Source: Bin5 sp965232575
GTDB taxonomy: Bacteria; Chloroflexota; Anaerolineae; Caldilineales; Caldilineaceae
Assembly (NCBI GenBank): GCA_965232575.1
Contig: CBDDPZ010000008.1
Span: 1,612,001 to 1,676,000, forward strand
DNA: 64,000 nucleotides
Direction: 5' to 3'
The position numbers and the translations under genes are program-made. Each line of letters starts with the position of its first letter. The stretch's first letter is position 1. This document shows, one piece after another, positions 8,893 to 18,419 of this stretch. The notes below the pieces were generated by a model. The model was not told the DNA's origin. It worked only from the letters and a program-made list of their open reading frames with translations, and ran no database searches.

Positions 8893-9861
8893 TTATGTCG
8901 TCAACAGTACCTTGCCCTTGGTCTGGCGCGCTTCCAGGTAGGTATGGGCGCCCTCGGCGTCGTCGAGCGGGAAGGTGCGGTCGATACGGATTTCCAGCTT
9001 CCCCTCCGCGATCCAGTTGAAAATATCATTGGCGCGGCCCTCCAACTCCGACCGCGTCAGCATATGCGATGCGAGCGTGGGCCGGGTCAGGAACAGCGAG
9101 CCTTTCTGGTTGAGGATCTGCGGATCGAGTGTCGGCACAACACCGCTCGCCTGGCCGAACAGTACCATATAGCCGCGCGGCTTCAGGCAGTCCAGGCTCT
9201 TGTCAAAAGTGGCGATGCCGACCGAATCGTACACGACCTCGACGCCTTCGCCACCGGTAAGGTCTCTCACCGCTTCCGCAAAGTCCACTTCTGTATAGCG
9301 GATAGTGGCGTCCGCGCCGGCTGCTTGTGCAATGCGCGCCTTCTCCTCGGTCGAAACCGTCCCGAGCACACGCGCGCCTCGAAGTTTTGCGATCTGCACC
9401 AGCAGGGCGCCGGTGCCGCCGGCCGCGGCATGGACTAGGCAGGTATCGCCCGGCTTTAGCGGATACGTGCTGCACGCGAGGTAGTGAGCGGTCATCCCCT
9501 GTATCATCGAGGCCGCTCCATGTTGGGCATCCACGCCGGCGGGGCGCTGGACGAGATTCTTAGACGGGACGATCGCATACTCGGCATAGGAGCCGGTCGA
9601 CATCCCGTAAGCCACCGTATCGCCGACCGCTACTTCAACTGCGCCCTCGCCGACTGCATCGACTGTCCCCGCGCCTTCTACGCCAGGCGTGAAAGGAAGT
9701 GGCAGCGGATACCAACCCCGTCGATGGTAGGTGTCGATAAAGTTGACGCCTGCCACTTCGATTTTTACTCGCGCTTCCCCTGCGCCCGGTTCTGGAATTG
9801 GCGCGTCAACACACTGCAGCACATTAGGGTCGCCGACCTCTTGCACTCGAATCGCTTTCAT
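8893..9861 (-). CDS. Zinc-independent quinone oxidoreductase (zeta-crystallin-like MDR)
   Basis: About 322 residues of the medium-chain dehydrogenase/reductase superfamily. The N-terminal GroES-like domain has GVNFIDTYHRRG and PFTPGVEGAGTV. The Rossmann domain carries HAAAGGTGALLVQIAK near residue 140, which binds NADPH. The cysteine and histidine ligands of zinc alcohol dehydrogenases are absent, as expected for quinone reductases. The ATG at 9861 follows GAGGAGAAAG, which decides the start over a TTG five codons earlier. It sits between glcE and glcF in the same direction, so it is probably co-expressed with glycolate oxidase, although it is not a normal member of that enzyme. Confidence 0.88.
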   Translation of the reverse strand: MKAIRVQEVGDPNVLQCVDAPIPEPGAGEARVKIEVAGVNFIDTYHRRGWYPLPLPFTPGVEGAGTVDAVGEGAVEVAVGDTVAYGMSTGSYAEYAIVPSKNLVQRPAGVDAQHGAASMIQGMTAHYLACSTYPLKPGDTCLVHAAAGGTGALLVQIAKLRGARVLGTVSTEEKARIAQAAGADATIRYTEVDFAEAVRDLTGGEGVEVVYDSVGIATFDKSLDCLKPRGYMVLFGQASGVVPTLDPQILNQKGSLFLTRPTLASHMLTRSELEGRANDIFNWIAEGKLEIRIDRTFPLDDAEGAHTYLEARQTKGKVLLTT

Positions 9862-9902
9862 CTGCTTTCTCCTCAATCTATTTTCTTAGCTTTTCGCTAT
9901 CG

Positions 9903-11075
9903 TTACCAGGGTTCAAACTTCCCCTCTGGGTCCAAGGCCGCCGCGATCCGTCGCAGGAATGTGTTTTGCAGGGGCCGGCCCAGTAATGGACTCTTCTCGC
10001 CCTCTGTGTCGCCTCCCTTGGATTTAGCTGACTCACGCCGCGCGCGGCCAATTAACTGCAAGCCTTGCAGGTCCAAATCCAGCAAGAGGCTGTGCAGGTC
10101 TTGAGTGGAATCCTGCCCTCCACCCTCCCGCGCCATTTCGTCCGGCCAGCCAAGCCAGAGCAGATTTCCGCCGACGCTATAACGCCGCATCGCCGTCTTC
10201 GAACCGCTGAGCGCTTCCTCCACCGCCGGGATCCGCTGCGGCGTCAAGGGGATCCGAACCAGCCCCGTACCCTTCGTAAGCCAACTCATCGACCGCGCCG
10301 TCTGCCACAGGCTCTCTTCCTCTTGGTCCTGGTACAAGGAGAGACGACGCGTTTGCCCAGTGCCTGCGGACACAACCGACTGCAAAGCCTGCGCCCGCTC
10401 TTGCAGCACGTTAAGCAGTCCGCCTATGCGCACCCAGAGTGTCCATCCCTCCTCAACTGGCGCAAAATCGACTGCATGCAGGTCGATAGCGCTGCGCGTC
10501 ACCGCATCCAGAGCGCTTAACATTCCGGAAAGCCCGTCAAATTCTGCTGCTACCGTCGCAAACGCCGGCGGCCGGGGGAAGACCTTAAATGTCAGTTCGG
10601 TCAAAATCCCCAGTCTTCCCAGACTGCCGACAAACAGTTTGGGGAAGTCGAATCCAGCCGCGTTCTTTACAACCGTGCCCCCACCCCGAATCTCCTGCCC
10701 CCGCCCGTCGACAAAGCGAATGCCAATCAGAAAATCGCGGATGCCTCCGTAGCGGTAGCGTCCCGCCCCGCTTAGGCCGGCCGCGACCGTCCCCCCTAGC
10801 GTTGCCCCGTGTTCGGCCAGCGGCGGATCGAAGGGCAGATACTGGCTCTTCTCCGCCAGCAGCGCCGCCATCTCCCCAACCGGTGTGCCGGCGCGGGCGG
10901 TAAAGGTATATTCGTCGGGCTGATAATCGATGACGCCCTTCAAAGTAGACAGGTCGAGCCTTTGCGCGTCACCTTGGTAGTTTCGATGCGACAGAGCTGG
11001 TTTGGAGCCGCCACCTAGGACGCGCACGCTCCTCGACCCTCGCACCACATCTTGGATTTCAGCAACGCCATTCAT
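9903..11075 (-). CDS. glcE: Glycolate oxidase FAD-binding subunit GlcE
   Basis: A 390-residue flavoprotein with the FAD_binding_4 (PCMH) fold. An N-terminal VRVLGGGSKPALS replaces the usual longer phosphate loop. It is followed by EYTFTARAGTPVGEM, and by GATLGGTVAAGLSGAGRYRYGGIRDF, given here only by its ends and position (about residues 88-113). VVKNAAGFDFPKLFVGSLG is the segment typical of GlcE. It is shorter than GlcD and lacks the C-terminal metal-binding histidines, as GlcE does. It should form the glycolate oxidase complex with glcD (13503-14948) and glcF. Here it is separated from glcD by a sorbosone-dehydrogenase-like lipoprotein gene. Confidence 0.9.
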   Translation of the reverse strand: MNGVAEIQDVVRGSRSVRVLGGGSKPALSHRNYQGDAQRLDLSTLKGVIDYQPDEYTFTARAGTPVGEMAALLAEKSQYLPFDPPLAEHGATLGGTVAAGLSGAGRYRYGGIRDFLIGIRFVDGRGQEIRGGGTVVKNAAGFDFPKLFVGSLGRLGILTELTFKVFPRPPAFATVAAEFDGLSGMLSALDAVTRSAIDLHAVDFAPVEEGWTLWVRIGGLLNVLQERAQALQSVVSAGTGQTRRLSLYQDQEEESLWQTARSMSWLTKGTGLVRIPLTPQRIPAVEEALSGSKTAMRRYSVGGNLLWLGWPDEMAREGGGQDSTQDLHSLLLDLDLQGLQLIGRARRESAKSKGGDTEGEKSPLLGRPLQNTFLRRIAAALDPEGKFEPW

Positions 11076-11212
11076 GGGTCAAGCTTCTGGCCGAACAGAC
11101 TCCCGCTCTGTCCGTGGTTTGAAGTGCCGTCCCTTGGTGATAGGCATTCAGTTTACTTGCGTGCCCCGGCGCCACCAAAAACGAAGGCCGCAGGCTGGGC
11201 TGCATCGACTGC

Positions 11213-13348
11213 CTATTCCCCCGTAATCATGTACAGAGCGCCATCTTGATAGCCGGTAACGTACACGTTGCCCTCTTCATCCTCGCCCACGCCGCTGACA
11301 GGGACCTTGGCGTTCACCGGCAGCGTGCTCAGCCAACCATCGTAGATACTTCGGGTCGAATCGGCTTCCGACCGTTTCAAACCCCAGACTCTGCCGCTGC
11401 AGAAGTCGCCATAAAAGAAAACGCCCTCCAATTCGGGATAGTCGCTGCCGCGATAGACAGCGCCCCCCACGATCGCACAGGAGTACACGTGATCGTACTC
11501 AACCACAGGCGAAATCAAGCCTTGCGCACTGCACGGGAGAGACTCGAAACATCGGCTGCCCTCCTTGATGTCCCAACCGTAGTTTTCGCCGCCGCGGCTT
11601 CCCTCGGGTTGAAAGTTTACCTCTTCGTGCTTAATGTGGCCCGGATCAGGTATGTAAAGATCGCCGGTCAACATATCAAAGGCAAATCCCCACGGATTGC
11701 GCAGGCCCAGCGCCCATATCTCGCCGCGGTGACCGTCCATTTTGACAAATGGGTTGTCTGCCGGGATGCCGTACGGCTGGGCGTCCGACTCCACGTCGAT
11801 GCGCAATATCTTGCCCAACAGCGTGCTGGGATCCTGGGCGCGATTCTCGACATCCTTGAGCGTGGGGTGGCCGCCGTCGCCGCTGCCAACGTAGAGGTAT
11901 CCGTCTGCCGGACCGAAAACGATGCGGCCGCCGTTGTGGACCTGGTCCGGCTGGGCGATCAAGAGCACGATTTCTTCGCTTTCAGGGTCGGCGAGATCAG
12001 GATTCGCAGTCGTCGTGAAACGGCTAATGACCGTGTCCCCAGCTCTGTCCGTATAGCTCACATAGAAATACTGCTTGTCGGCGTAGCCTGGCGGAAAGGC
12101 CACGTTGAGCAATCCCCGCTCGCCGCAGCATCGAACCCGGCTTGAAACGTCGAGAAAAGGGATCTCTTCGACGTCACCGTTCCTGAAGACGCGGATCCGT
12201 CCTTCCTGCTCCACTACGAACAGGCGCCCTGTCCCGTCACCGGCATGTGTGACCTGTACAGGCAACGCAAGTCCTTCGGCAATCTTGTCCAAACTGAATC
12301 GAGGCAGTTCTGCATCGCCGACAGGGCCTTCGGAACGTGAACCAAATACCCTTACCTCGCGCCAGGCCACCCAGCTCGGACTGTCAAGCGTCAGGACCTG
12401 AACCTCGCTTATGCTGCGAGGTGGAACGATGGGAACCTCAAGCGTCTGACCATCTTTCGTTTGTAGGTTGTCGAACCTTCTGTACAACGTCCGCGTGCCG
12501 GAGCCGTTCCCCAACCAGATCTCGTGCGTGGACGGGCCGGCCGGAGACTGTGCGACCTCCAGTTCCAGTTTGTCAACAACGTATAGTTCGTCGAAGGAGA
12601 CTGAGTACCACTGTGGCGCCGGGCGTTGCGCAGTCCAAAGAGTGTCCGGATTGCCGTCAATCGCCAGGACGGCCAACTCCTCCCCTGCCGAGGCAAATCC
12701 CGAACCAACCGTCGCAACATTCTCTCCCAGCGGCGCAGACGGTTCAGCCTCTTTACGTTCGAGCCCGCTGGATTCCGTTTCACCCCCTGCCCCCGCCAAT
12801 GGGTCTGCAGCCGGCGACCCAAACACCCTTACCTCTCGCCACCCGACCCAACTGGGACTATCGAGAGTGAGAATCAAGACCTCGTTCAATCTGCGTGGAG
12901 GCTCGACAGTGATCTCAAGTGTCTGGCCATCCTCCGTATGAACGTCGATGAGCCTTTCCTGGAGGACGCGCGTGTCAGACCCGCTCCCCAGCCAGATCTC
13001 GTGCGTAGTTGCGCCGGCGGGCAGTTGCGTGACAACCAGCTCGATCCTGTCGACCAGGTAAAAGCCGTCGAAAACTATCGAGAACCATTGCGGCGCCAAC
13101 TGCTGCGAATTCCAGATCGATTCCGGATCCCCATCGATCGCCAGCTGTGCGAAGCCGCTTCGTTCAAAGGCATCGGCAGTTCCCAGCATCGCGACATTTT
13201 CACTGAGCGCAGGCGGTGTTACAGTTGGTGCGGGTTGCGGTTCAGCTAAGGATGCGGCGCCTGTTTGAAGAGGATCTTCGCTCGGCACACAGGCCCCGAC
13301 AGCGGAGAGGATAAGTAGGGCAGTTGCAAAGATTATACTTCTGTTCAC
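11213..13348 (-). CDS. Lipoprotein with two F5/8C-like domains and a glucose/sorbosone dehydrogenase propeller
   Basis: A 711-residue exported protein. The first 20 residues form a signal peptide ending in AVGAC, a lipobox, so it should be anchored outside the membrane. Two copies of a discoidin (F5/8 type C)-like module of about 130 residues follow, roughly residues 50-180 and 205-335. Both have a LAIDGDPESIWNSQ/LAIDGNPDTLWTAQ strand and both end in PSWVGWREVRVFGS or a close match. The rest (about 350-700) is a GSDH six-bladed propeller with FVVEQEGRIRVFRNG, HNGGRIVFGPADGYLYVGSGDGG and ILRIDVES, a fold that binds PQQ or calcium. It probably binds and oxidises a sugar at the surface. The position between glcD and glcE is unusual. 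Confidence 0.85.
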   Translation of the reverse strand: MNRSIIFATALLILSAVGACVPSEDPLQTGAASLAEPQPAPTVTPPALSENVAMLGTADAFERSGFAQLAIDGDPESIWNSQQLAPQWFSIVFDGFYLVDRIELVVTQLPAGATTHEIWLGSGSDTRVLQERLIDVHTEDGQTLEITVEPPRRLNEVLILTLDSPSWVGWREVRVFGSPAADPLAGAGGETESSGLERKEAEPSAPLGENVATVGSGFASAGEELAVLAIDGNPDTLWTAQRPAPQWYSVSFDELYVVDKLELEVAQSPAGPSTHEIWLGNGSGTRTLYRRFDNLQTKDGQTLEVPIVPPRSISEVQVLTLDSPSWVAWREVRVFGSRSEGPVGDAELPRFSLDKIAEGLALPVQVTHAGDGTGRLFVVEQEGRIRVFRNGDVEEIPFLDVSSRVRCCGERGLLNVAFPPGYADKQYFYVSYTDRAGDTVISRFTTTANPDLADPESEEIVLLIAQPDQVHNGGRIVFGPADGYLYVGSGDGGHPTLKDVENRAQDPSTLLGKILRIDVESDAQPYGIPADNPFVKMDGHRGEIWALGLRNPWGFAFDMLTGDLYIPDPGHIKHEEVNFQPEGSRGGENYGWDIKEGSRCFESLPCSAQGLISPVVEYDHVYSCAIVGGAVYRGSDYPELEGVFFYGDFCSGRVWGLKRSEADSTRSIYDGWLSTLPVNAKVPVSGVGEDEEGNVYVTGYQDGALYMITGE

Positions 13349-13502
13349 CTCTGACCCATCCCTTGAATCTGTGTTTCCTTCAAAGCGTCATTCTCGCGGT
13401 CCGATTTCCTCACTCCACGAAGCGAGACCTGACTCATTGAGTATTTTCGTGCCACGCCGGCTGTGAATTACGCGATAGATTCTCCGGGGACGTGGCCTTC
13501 CC

Positions 13503-14948
13503 CTACTCCCTGAAAATGACGCCAGCCTTTTCCAGCGGATGAGGGCCGACGTGCGTCAACGATTCGGCCTCGCCCGATGGCAGCATCTTGCCGCGATTGG
13601 CGAGAGACTTGCTGTCCACGCTGCGTCGTACGTCCTCCATCGCCTGCATTTCCAGCGGCCCATACATTTTGGGTAGGAAAGCGCGCTTTTCCATGCCAAC
13701 TCCGTGCTCGCCCGTGATGGAACCGCCCAGCTTGACGCACAGTTCGAGGATTTCACCGGCCAGTTCCTCCGCCCGTTCCAGCGCGCGCTCCTTTCGGCCG
13801 TCGAACAGGATCAGCGGGTGCAAGTTGCCGTCCCCGGCGTGGAATACGTTGGCCACGTCGATGCCGTAGCTGGCGCTGAGCCGGTCAATTTCCGCTAAGG
13901 CATCCCCCAGCCGGCTGCGGGGTACAACTCCATCCTGCACGATATAGTCCGGGGCCAACCTTCCCACCGCCGAAAAAGCGGCCTTGCGCCCTTTCCAGAT
14001 GCGTGCGCGTTCGTCGGCTGACTGCGCCATGCGCACCTCGACAGGCGCGGTCTCCTCGATCAGCCGCATCAACTGCGCGAATTCCGCCTCAACCGCGCTT
14101 TCTTCTCCCTCCAATTCGACGATCAGTAGCGCTGGCGCCGTCGGATAACCGGCCTTTGCGCCTACCTCCGCCGCCTTGATCGCCAGAGCGTCCATGATTT
14201 CGATTGCGCCCGGCAGCAGCCCGGAGGCCACCACCGCCGCCACCGCATCCCCCGCCGCATGTAACGAGTCGTACGCCGCCAGCACGGTGCGATACGTCTG
14301 CGGGATCGGCAGCAACCGCAGCGTAATCTCCAGCGCAACCCCGAATAGCCCCTCACTGCCCACGAAAAAGCCCGGCAGATCGGGGCCTACACCTTCCAGG
14401 CTTTCGCCGCCCAGTTCGACGACCTCGCCATCGGGAAGCGCAACCGTCATCCCCAAAACGTGGTTGCTGGTCATCCCGTATTTCAGACAGTGCGCCCCGC
14501 CCGAGTTGAAGGCTACGTTTCCGCCAATCGTACAAATCGACTGGCTGGAAGGATCGGGCGCATAGTAGAGACCATATGGCTTTGCCGCCTCGGAAACCTT
14601 CAAATTGATCACGCCCGGCTCGACCACGGCAATGCGCTCCTCCGCGTCCAGCCGCAGGATCCGGTCGAGGCGGTTCAGGGCGATGACGATGCCTTCAGCG
14701 ATCGGCAATGAGCCGCCCGACAAGCTGGTGCCGCTCCCCCGCGCGACGAAAGGAACGTCGTGCTCGTGGCAAAGACGGATCGTCTCGATTACCTCCGCCC
14801 TGTCCTGCGGGATAACCACCGCTGCCGGTCTCTGCTGAAATGCCGTCAGAGCGTCAGATTCGTATGCCATCAACTGGGCCGGACGGGTCAGGAGGCGGTC
14901 TGCATCATATATGCGCGACAAAACCTCGATCAACGGATGAACGTTCAT
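13503..14948 (-). CDS. glcD: Glycolate oxidase FAD-linked subunit GlcD
   Basis: A 481-residue FAD-linked oxidase of the family's usual length. The FAD-binding PCMH domain shows PFVARGSGTSLSGGSLP (about residues 70-86) and DPSSQSICTIGGNVAFNSGG. The C-terminal domain has NVFHAGDGNLHPLILFD and GSITGEHGVGMEKRAFLP, which hold the catalytic and metal-binding histidines of GlcD and D-lactate dehydrogenases. Glycolate or a related 2-hydroxy acid is the expected substrate. Its start overlaps the stop of the upstream XdhC-type gene by four bases (ATGA), which links glycolate oxidase to the cox cluster in one transcript. A dedicated D-lactate dehydrogenase is less likely because glcE and glcF lie nearby. 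Confidence 0.92.
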   Translation of the reverse strand: MNVHPLIEVLSRIYDADRLLTRPAQLMAYESDALTAFQQRPAAVVIPQDRAEVIETIRLCHEHDVPFVARGSGTSLSGGSLPIAEGIVIALNRLDRILRLDAEERIAVVEPGVINLKVSEAAKPYGLYYAPDPSSQSICTIGGNVAFNSGGAHCLKYGMTSNHVLGMTVALPDGEVVELGGESLEGVGPDLPGFFVGSEGLFGVALEITLRLLPIPQTYRTVLAAYDSLHAAGDAVAAVVASGLLPGAIEIMDALAIKAAEVGAKAGYPTAPALLIVELEGEESAVEAEFAQLMRLIEETAPVEVRMAQSADERARIWKGRKAAFSAVGRLAPDYIVQDGVVPRSRLGDALAEIDRLSASYGIDVANVFHAGDGNLHPLILFDGRKERALERAEELAGEILELCVKLGGSITGEHGVGMEKRAFLPKMYGPLEMQAMEDVRRSVDSKSLANRGKMLPSGEAESLTHVGPHPLEKAGVIFRE

Positions 14949-15729
14949 CTGCCCGTCTCCTTACTGCGATTCCGCGCCTGTACAATCTCTGCCATGATCG
15001 CCAGCGCGATTTCTCCAGGACTGCGCCCTCCAAGGTCGAGCCCAATCGGCGCGTGAATGCGGGCTATCTGTTCGTCGCTGACCCCGGCCTCGCGCAGAAC
15101 AGCGACCCGTTTGGAGTGCGTGCGCTTCGAGCCGAGCGCGCCAACGTAGCCGACTGGATGCTCCAGCGCGTAAATCAGGGCGGGCGTGTCCAGCTTTTCG
15201 TCGTGCGTCAAAGTGACGACATACGTTGACTCGTTCAGCTCCATCTCACGCAGAGCATCCTCAGGCCAGCTCCGAATCAACTCGTCCACATGGTCGAAAC
15301 GGTCTTGGGTAGCGAAGATGGGACGGGCGTCGACAACAACCGTGTACAGACCGAGTTCTCTGGCAAAAGAGACAAGTGGAATTGCGATATGGACCGCACC
15401 CACAATGACCAACCTCTCCAGCGGCACATGCACGTCGATCAGCAGATCCCATTCCTGCTCTTCCACCGGCAGCGAAATGCGTGTCGTCCGGCGTGCCGTC
15501 ATCGCTTCCCCTGCGCGGGCAATGGCAGCCTGCTCCAGGGCCGTGTTCCCCAATGAACCTGTGGCCGCAACCGTGGACGCGCTCCCATCCGCTTTACGTT
15601 CTCGACGTACCAGCAGTTTCCGCCCGATTTCATCTCCGCTCAGTACCGTTATGACCGCGCACAGTTCATCCTGCCGGATCGCCTGCGCGATTGTATGGAA
15701 GAGTTCAGCCACTTTAGCCCTTCCCTCGG

Positions 15730-15736
<7 letters not shown>
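14945..15736 (-). CDS. XdhC/CoxI-type maturation protein, Rossmann-domain half
   Basis: A 263-residue protein. The C-terminal half is the XdhC Rossmann domain (RLVIVGAVHIAIPLVSFARELG, described here by its ends, then VVDARPIFAT), ending in the hallmark YVGALGSKRTHSKR and a GLDLGGRSPGEIALAI segment. The first 100 residues form a cut-down version of the N-terminal domain. XdhC proteins bind molybdenum cofactor, promote its sulfuration and insert it into xanthine-dehydrogenase-family enzymes. The partner here is the CoxL subunit. It overlaps the preceding XdhC N-domain gene by seven bases and glcD by four. The GxG of the nucleotide loop reads GAVHIA, slightly degenerate. Confidence 0.87.
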
Positions 15737-16044
<308 letters not shown>

Positions 16045-16162
16045 GATAGGACCTGCTTTCCCTTGGTGAGCGAAATGGGCCTTCGGTGCGAAACCATCTT
16101 CCAGAGGAGCGCCGTGCATCTCGGCTAGCCCCGTGCCCCTGTGAATGCCTTTCAGTCTCCCT

Positions 16163-17443
16163 TTATGTCTGCGCGTCCGCCATCACCTTCGCCAGCTGCT
16201 CCAGGCTGATCAGATTATGTACCGGCAGGAACTCGTCGGTGTGCGGCAGCGCCGCCTGAATCCCGCGCGTCAGCGGCTCGTAGCTCGGCGAACCCAGCAA
16301 AGGGTTCAGCCAGATAAGCCGATGACAGCTGCGTTGCAGGCGGCCCATCTCCTGTCCCAGCATCTCCGGGTCGCCCCGATCCCAGCCGTCGCTGATTACG
16401 AGTACAATCGCACCCTGCCCACAGACTCGCCTCGCCCAGTCGAAATTGAAGGCGCGGATCGCTTCACCGATGCGCGTGCCCCCGGCCCAGTCATGCACTG
16501 CGTGCGTGGTCTGATCCAGGGCCTGGTCGATGTCTCGCCGCCTCAGATGACGCGTGATCCGAGTCAGGCGTGTGCTGAATACGAAAGCCTCTACCCTGTC
16601 CAGCGCGTGTGTGATCGAATACAGAAACTGCAGCAGCACGCGGCTGTACCGATCCATCGAACCGCTGATGTCGGCCAGCGCGACAATCGGGCGGCGTCGG
16701 GTTTTCCGCTGGCGTCGGGCAATGATCAGCGGTTCGCCGCCGTAGCGTACATTCTGACGCAGTGACCGCCGTAGGTCGACCTGATCGCCGTGGCTGGCCG
16801 GCACCCGGCGCCGCGTGCGCCGTTCTGCCGGTGTCCACTGCAACTGCTGCATGAAAAGTTTCACTTGCTGCAGCTCGTACTCGGTCATCGTCGCGAAGTC
16901 TCTGCTGCGCAGAGCTTCGACGCTGCTGTAAGTGTATATCTTGTCGACAAGGGGCTCTTGGTCGACCTGATCGTGTTCGTCTTTTTTCTCGCGGTCGGCC
17001 CGAATCAGGCGGTATTGAATCTCTCCCTGCGGCGTCTGTTGCAGCAGTTCACCAAGATCGATGCGCGCAAGCTCCTGCCTTTCCCTCGCCCGCCAGAACA
17101 GGTCAAACGCCTCGTCGAACATTTCCAGATGCTCCTGCCGGCTGACCAGAATTGCTCGGGACGCGTCCCGAGCCTGCGCCTTGACCCGCAGATCAATCTG
17201 CGTAAGCGCTTCCACCAAATCGAGAATCTGGGTTGGCGTGACCGGAATGTTCAGCCCGCGCAACAGGCGGGCGAAGAGCAGCATGTTTTGAAGAAAATTG
17301 CCGTGGGAGGGCGGGGGTTCCGAATCCGGTCCGGAGGAAGGAGGCACGAGGCGCGGAGAGCGAGATTCGTACTCACCGTTCTCTTCACTCTTTCCGCTCG
17401 TGACTACCTCCTCGACCACCGTGCCGCTGCCGGATTCACTCAT
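16163..17443 (-). CDS. coxE: CoxE-like von Willebrand factor A domain protein
   Basis: About 426 residues. A variable, acidic and Pro-rich N-terminus leads into a VWA domain. VALADISGSMDRYSRVLL carries the MIDAS motif DxSxS near residue 240. FSTRLTRIT and GTRIGEAIRAFN provide the remaining metal ligands, and VLVISDGWDRGDPE completes the fold. In CO dehydrogenase clusters CoxE works with the AAA+ protein CoxD in maturing the Cu/Mo or Mo site; this is family knowledge. The ATG at 17443 overlaps the stop of coxD by eight bases and is preferred over an upstream start that would give an Arg/Trp-rich leader antiparallel to nothing known. Confidence 0.88.
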   Translation of the reverse strand: MSESGSGTVVEEVVTSGKSEENGEYESRSPRLVPPSSGPDSEPPPSHGNFLQNMLLFARLLRGLNIPVTPTQILDLVEALTQIDLRVKAQARDASRAILVSRQEHLEMFDEAFDLFWRARERQELARIDLGELLQQTPQGEIQYRLIRADREKKDEHDQVDQEPLVDKIYTYSSVEALRSRDFATMTEYELQQVKLFMQQLQWTPAERRTRRRVPASHGDQVDLRRSLRQNVRYGGEPLIIARRQRKTRRRPIVALADISGSMDRYSRVLLQFLYSITHALDRVEAFVFSTRLTRITRHLRRRDIDQALDQTTHAVHDWAGGTRIGEAIRAFNFDWARRVCGQGAIVLVISDGWDRGDPEMLGQEMGRLQRSCHRLIWLNPLLGSPSYEPLTRGIQAALPHTDEFLPVHNLISLEQLAKVMADAQT

Positions 17444-18419
17444 CGCGCGCTGCCAGTGCGCCGTCCTGGCTCCGTAACACCTGAACGATCTCGCGAACGG
17501 TCTGACCCTGCACCTTTTCGATGTCGTCCCGGTACTTGAGAAGCACACCCAGCGTTTCGTCCACAACGGTCTCAGTCAGTTCCTCCTGATCGAGCGCGGT
17601 GAGGGCGTTCATCCAGTCCAGCGTCTCAGCGACACCCGGGAATTTGTACAGTTCCCCGCGCCGCAATTCCTGCACAAAGCCCACAACCTCTCGCGACAGC
17701 TTTTCTGAAGCGTCCGGCGCCTTGGCATGCAGGATCGCATACTCTTTCTCAAAGCTGGGATAGTCGATCCAGTGGTAGAGACAGCGGCGCTTCAGAGCGT
17801 CGTGAATCTCGCGCGTGCGGTTGGAAGTAATGACCACCACCGGCGGCGATGCCGCCTGGATCGTTCCGATCTCAGGAATGGTGATCTGAAAGTCGCTCAA
17901 CACCTCCAGCAGGAAAGCTTCGAACTCCTCGTCCGCTCGGTCCAATTCATCGATCAACAGAATCGGCGCCTTCCCGTTGCGCTGCCCGCGGCTGTCTATC
18001 GCCTGCAGAAGTGGCCGCCGCAGAAGGAATGTGTCGCTGAAAAGATCCTGGATTACCGACTCTCGCAACTCCCTGCCCGAGGCTTCATCGACACGCGCCG
18101 GCGAATTCGTCCCCTGCCCCGTCGCCTCCATCAGCCGGATCTGGAGCATCTGGCGCGCGTAGTTCCATTCATATACCGCCGTGCTCACATCCAGCCCCTC
18201 GTAACACTGGAGCCGGATCAAACGCGTGTCAAGCATCTGCGACAGGATTTTTGCCACTTCCGTTTTGCCGACCCCGGCCTCCCCCTCCAGAAACAGGGGG
18301 CGCTTCAATTTGAGTGCAAGAAAGATAGCCGTCGCCAGGCTGTGGTCTGCAATATACGCTTTGGTGCGTAGGGCTTCGGCGACGGATTCAACGGAGGGCA
18401 GCTGTATTGGAGTGGTCAT
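17436..18419 (-). CDS. coxD: MoxR-family AAA+ ATPase CoxD
   Basis: A 327-residue AAA+ ATPase. Walker A is GEAGVGKTE near residue 45, Walker B is ILLIDELDRADEE near residue 150, and sensor 1 is VVITSNRTREIHDALKRRC. The extended helix ending EWNYARQML and the lack of a membrane segment fit CoxD/MoxR proteins, which act as chaperones for metal-centre assembly together with a VWA partner. Here that partner, coxE, overlaps it. Upstream it overlaps the small kinase gene by four bases (ATGA). The tight junctions point to one polycistronic message. Confidence 0.92.
   Translation of the reverse strand: MTTPIQLPSVESVAEALRTKAYIADHSLATAIFLALKLKRPLFLEGEAGVGKTEVAKILSQMLDTRLIRLQCYEGLDVSTAVYEWNYARQMLQIRLMEATGQGTNSPARVDEASGRELRESVIQDLFSDTFLLRRPLLQAIDSRGQRNGKAPILLIDELDRADEEFEAFLLEVLSDFQITIPEIGTIQAASPPVVVITSNRTREIHDALKRRCLYHWIDYPSFEKEYAILHAKAPDASEKLSREVVGFVQELRRGELYKFPGVAETLDWMNALTALDQEELTETVVDETLGVLLKYRDDIEKVQGQTVREIVQVLRSQDGALAARDE

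Noticed and set aside
17444..17566. Longer N-terminus for CoxE
   Set aside because: The extra 41 codons are antisense-like, Arg/Trp/Cys-rich and lie within coxD; the Met at 17443 fits the operon overlap.
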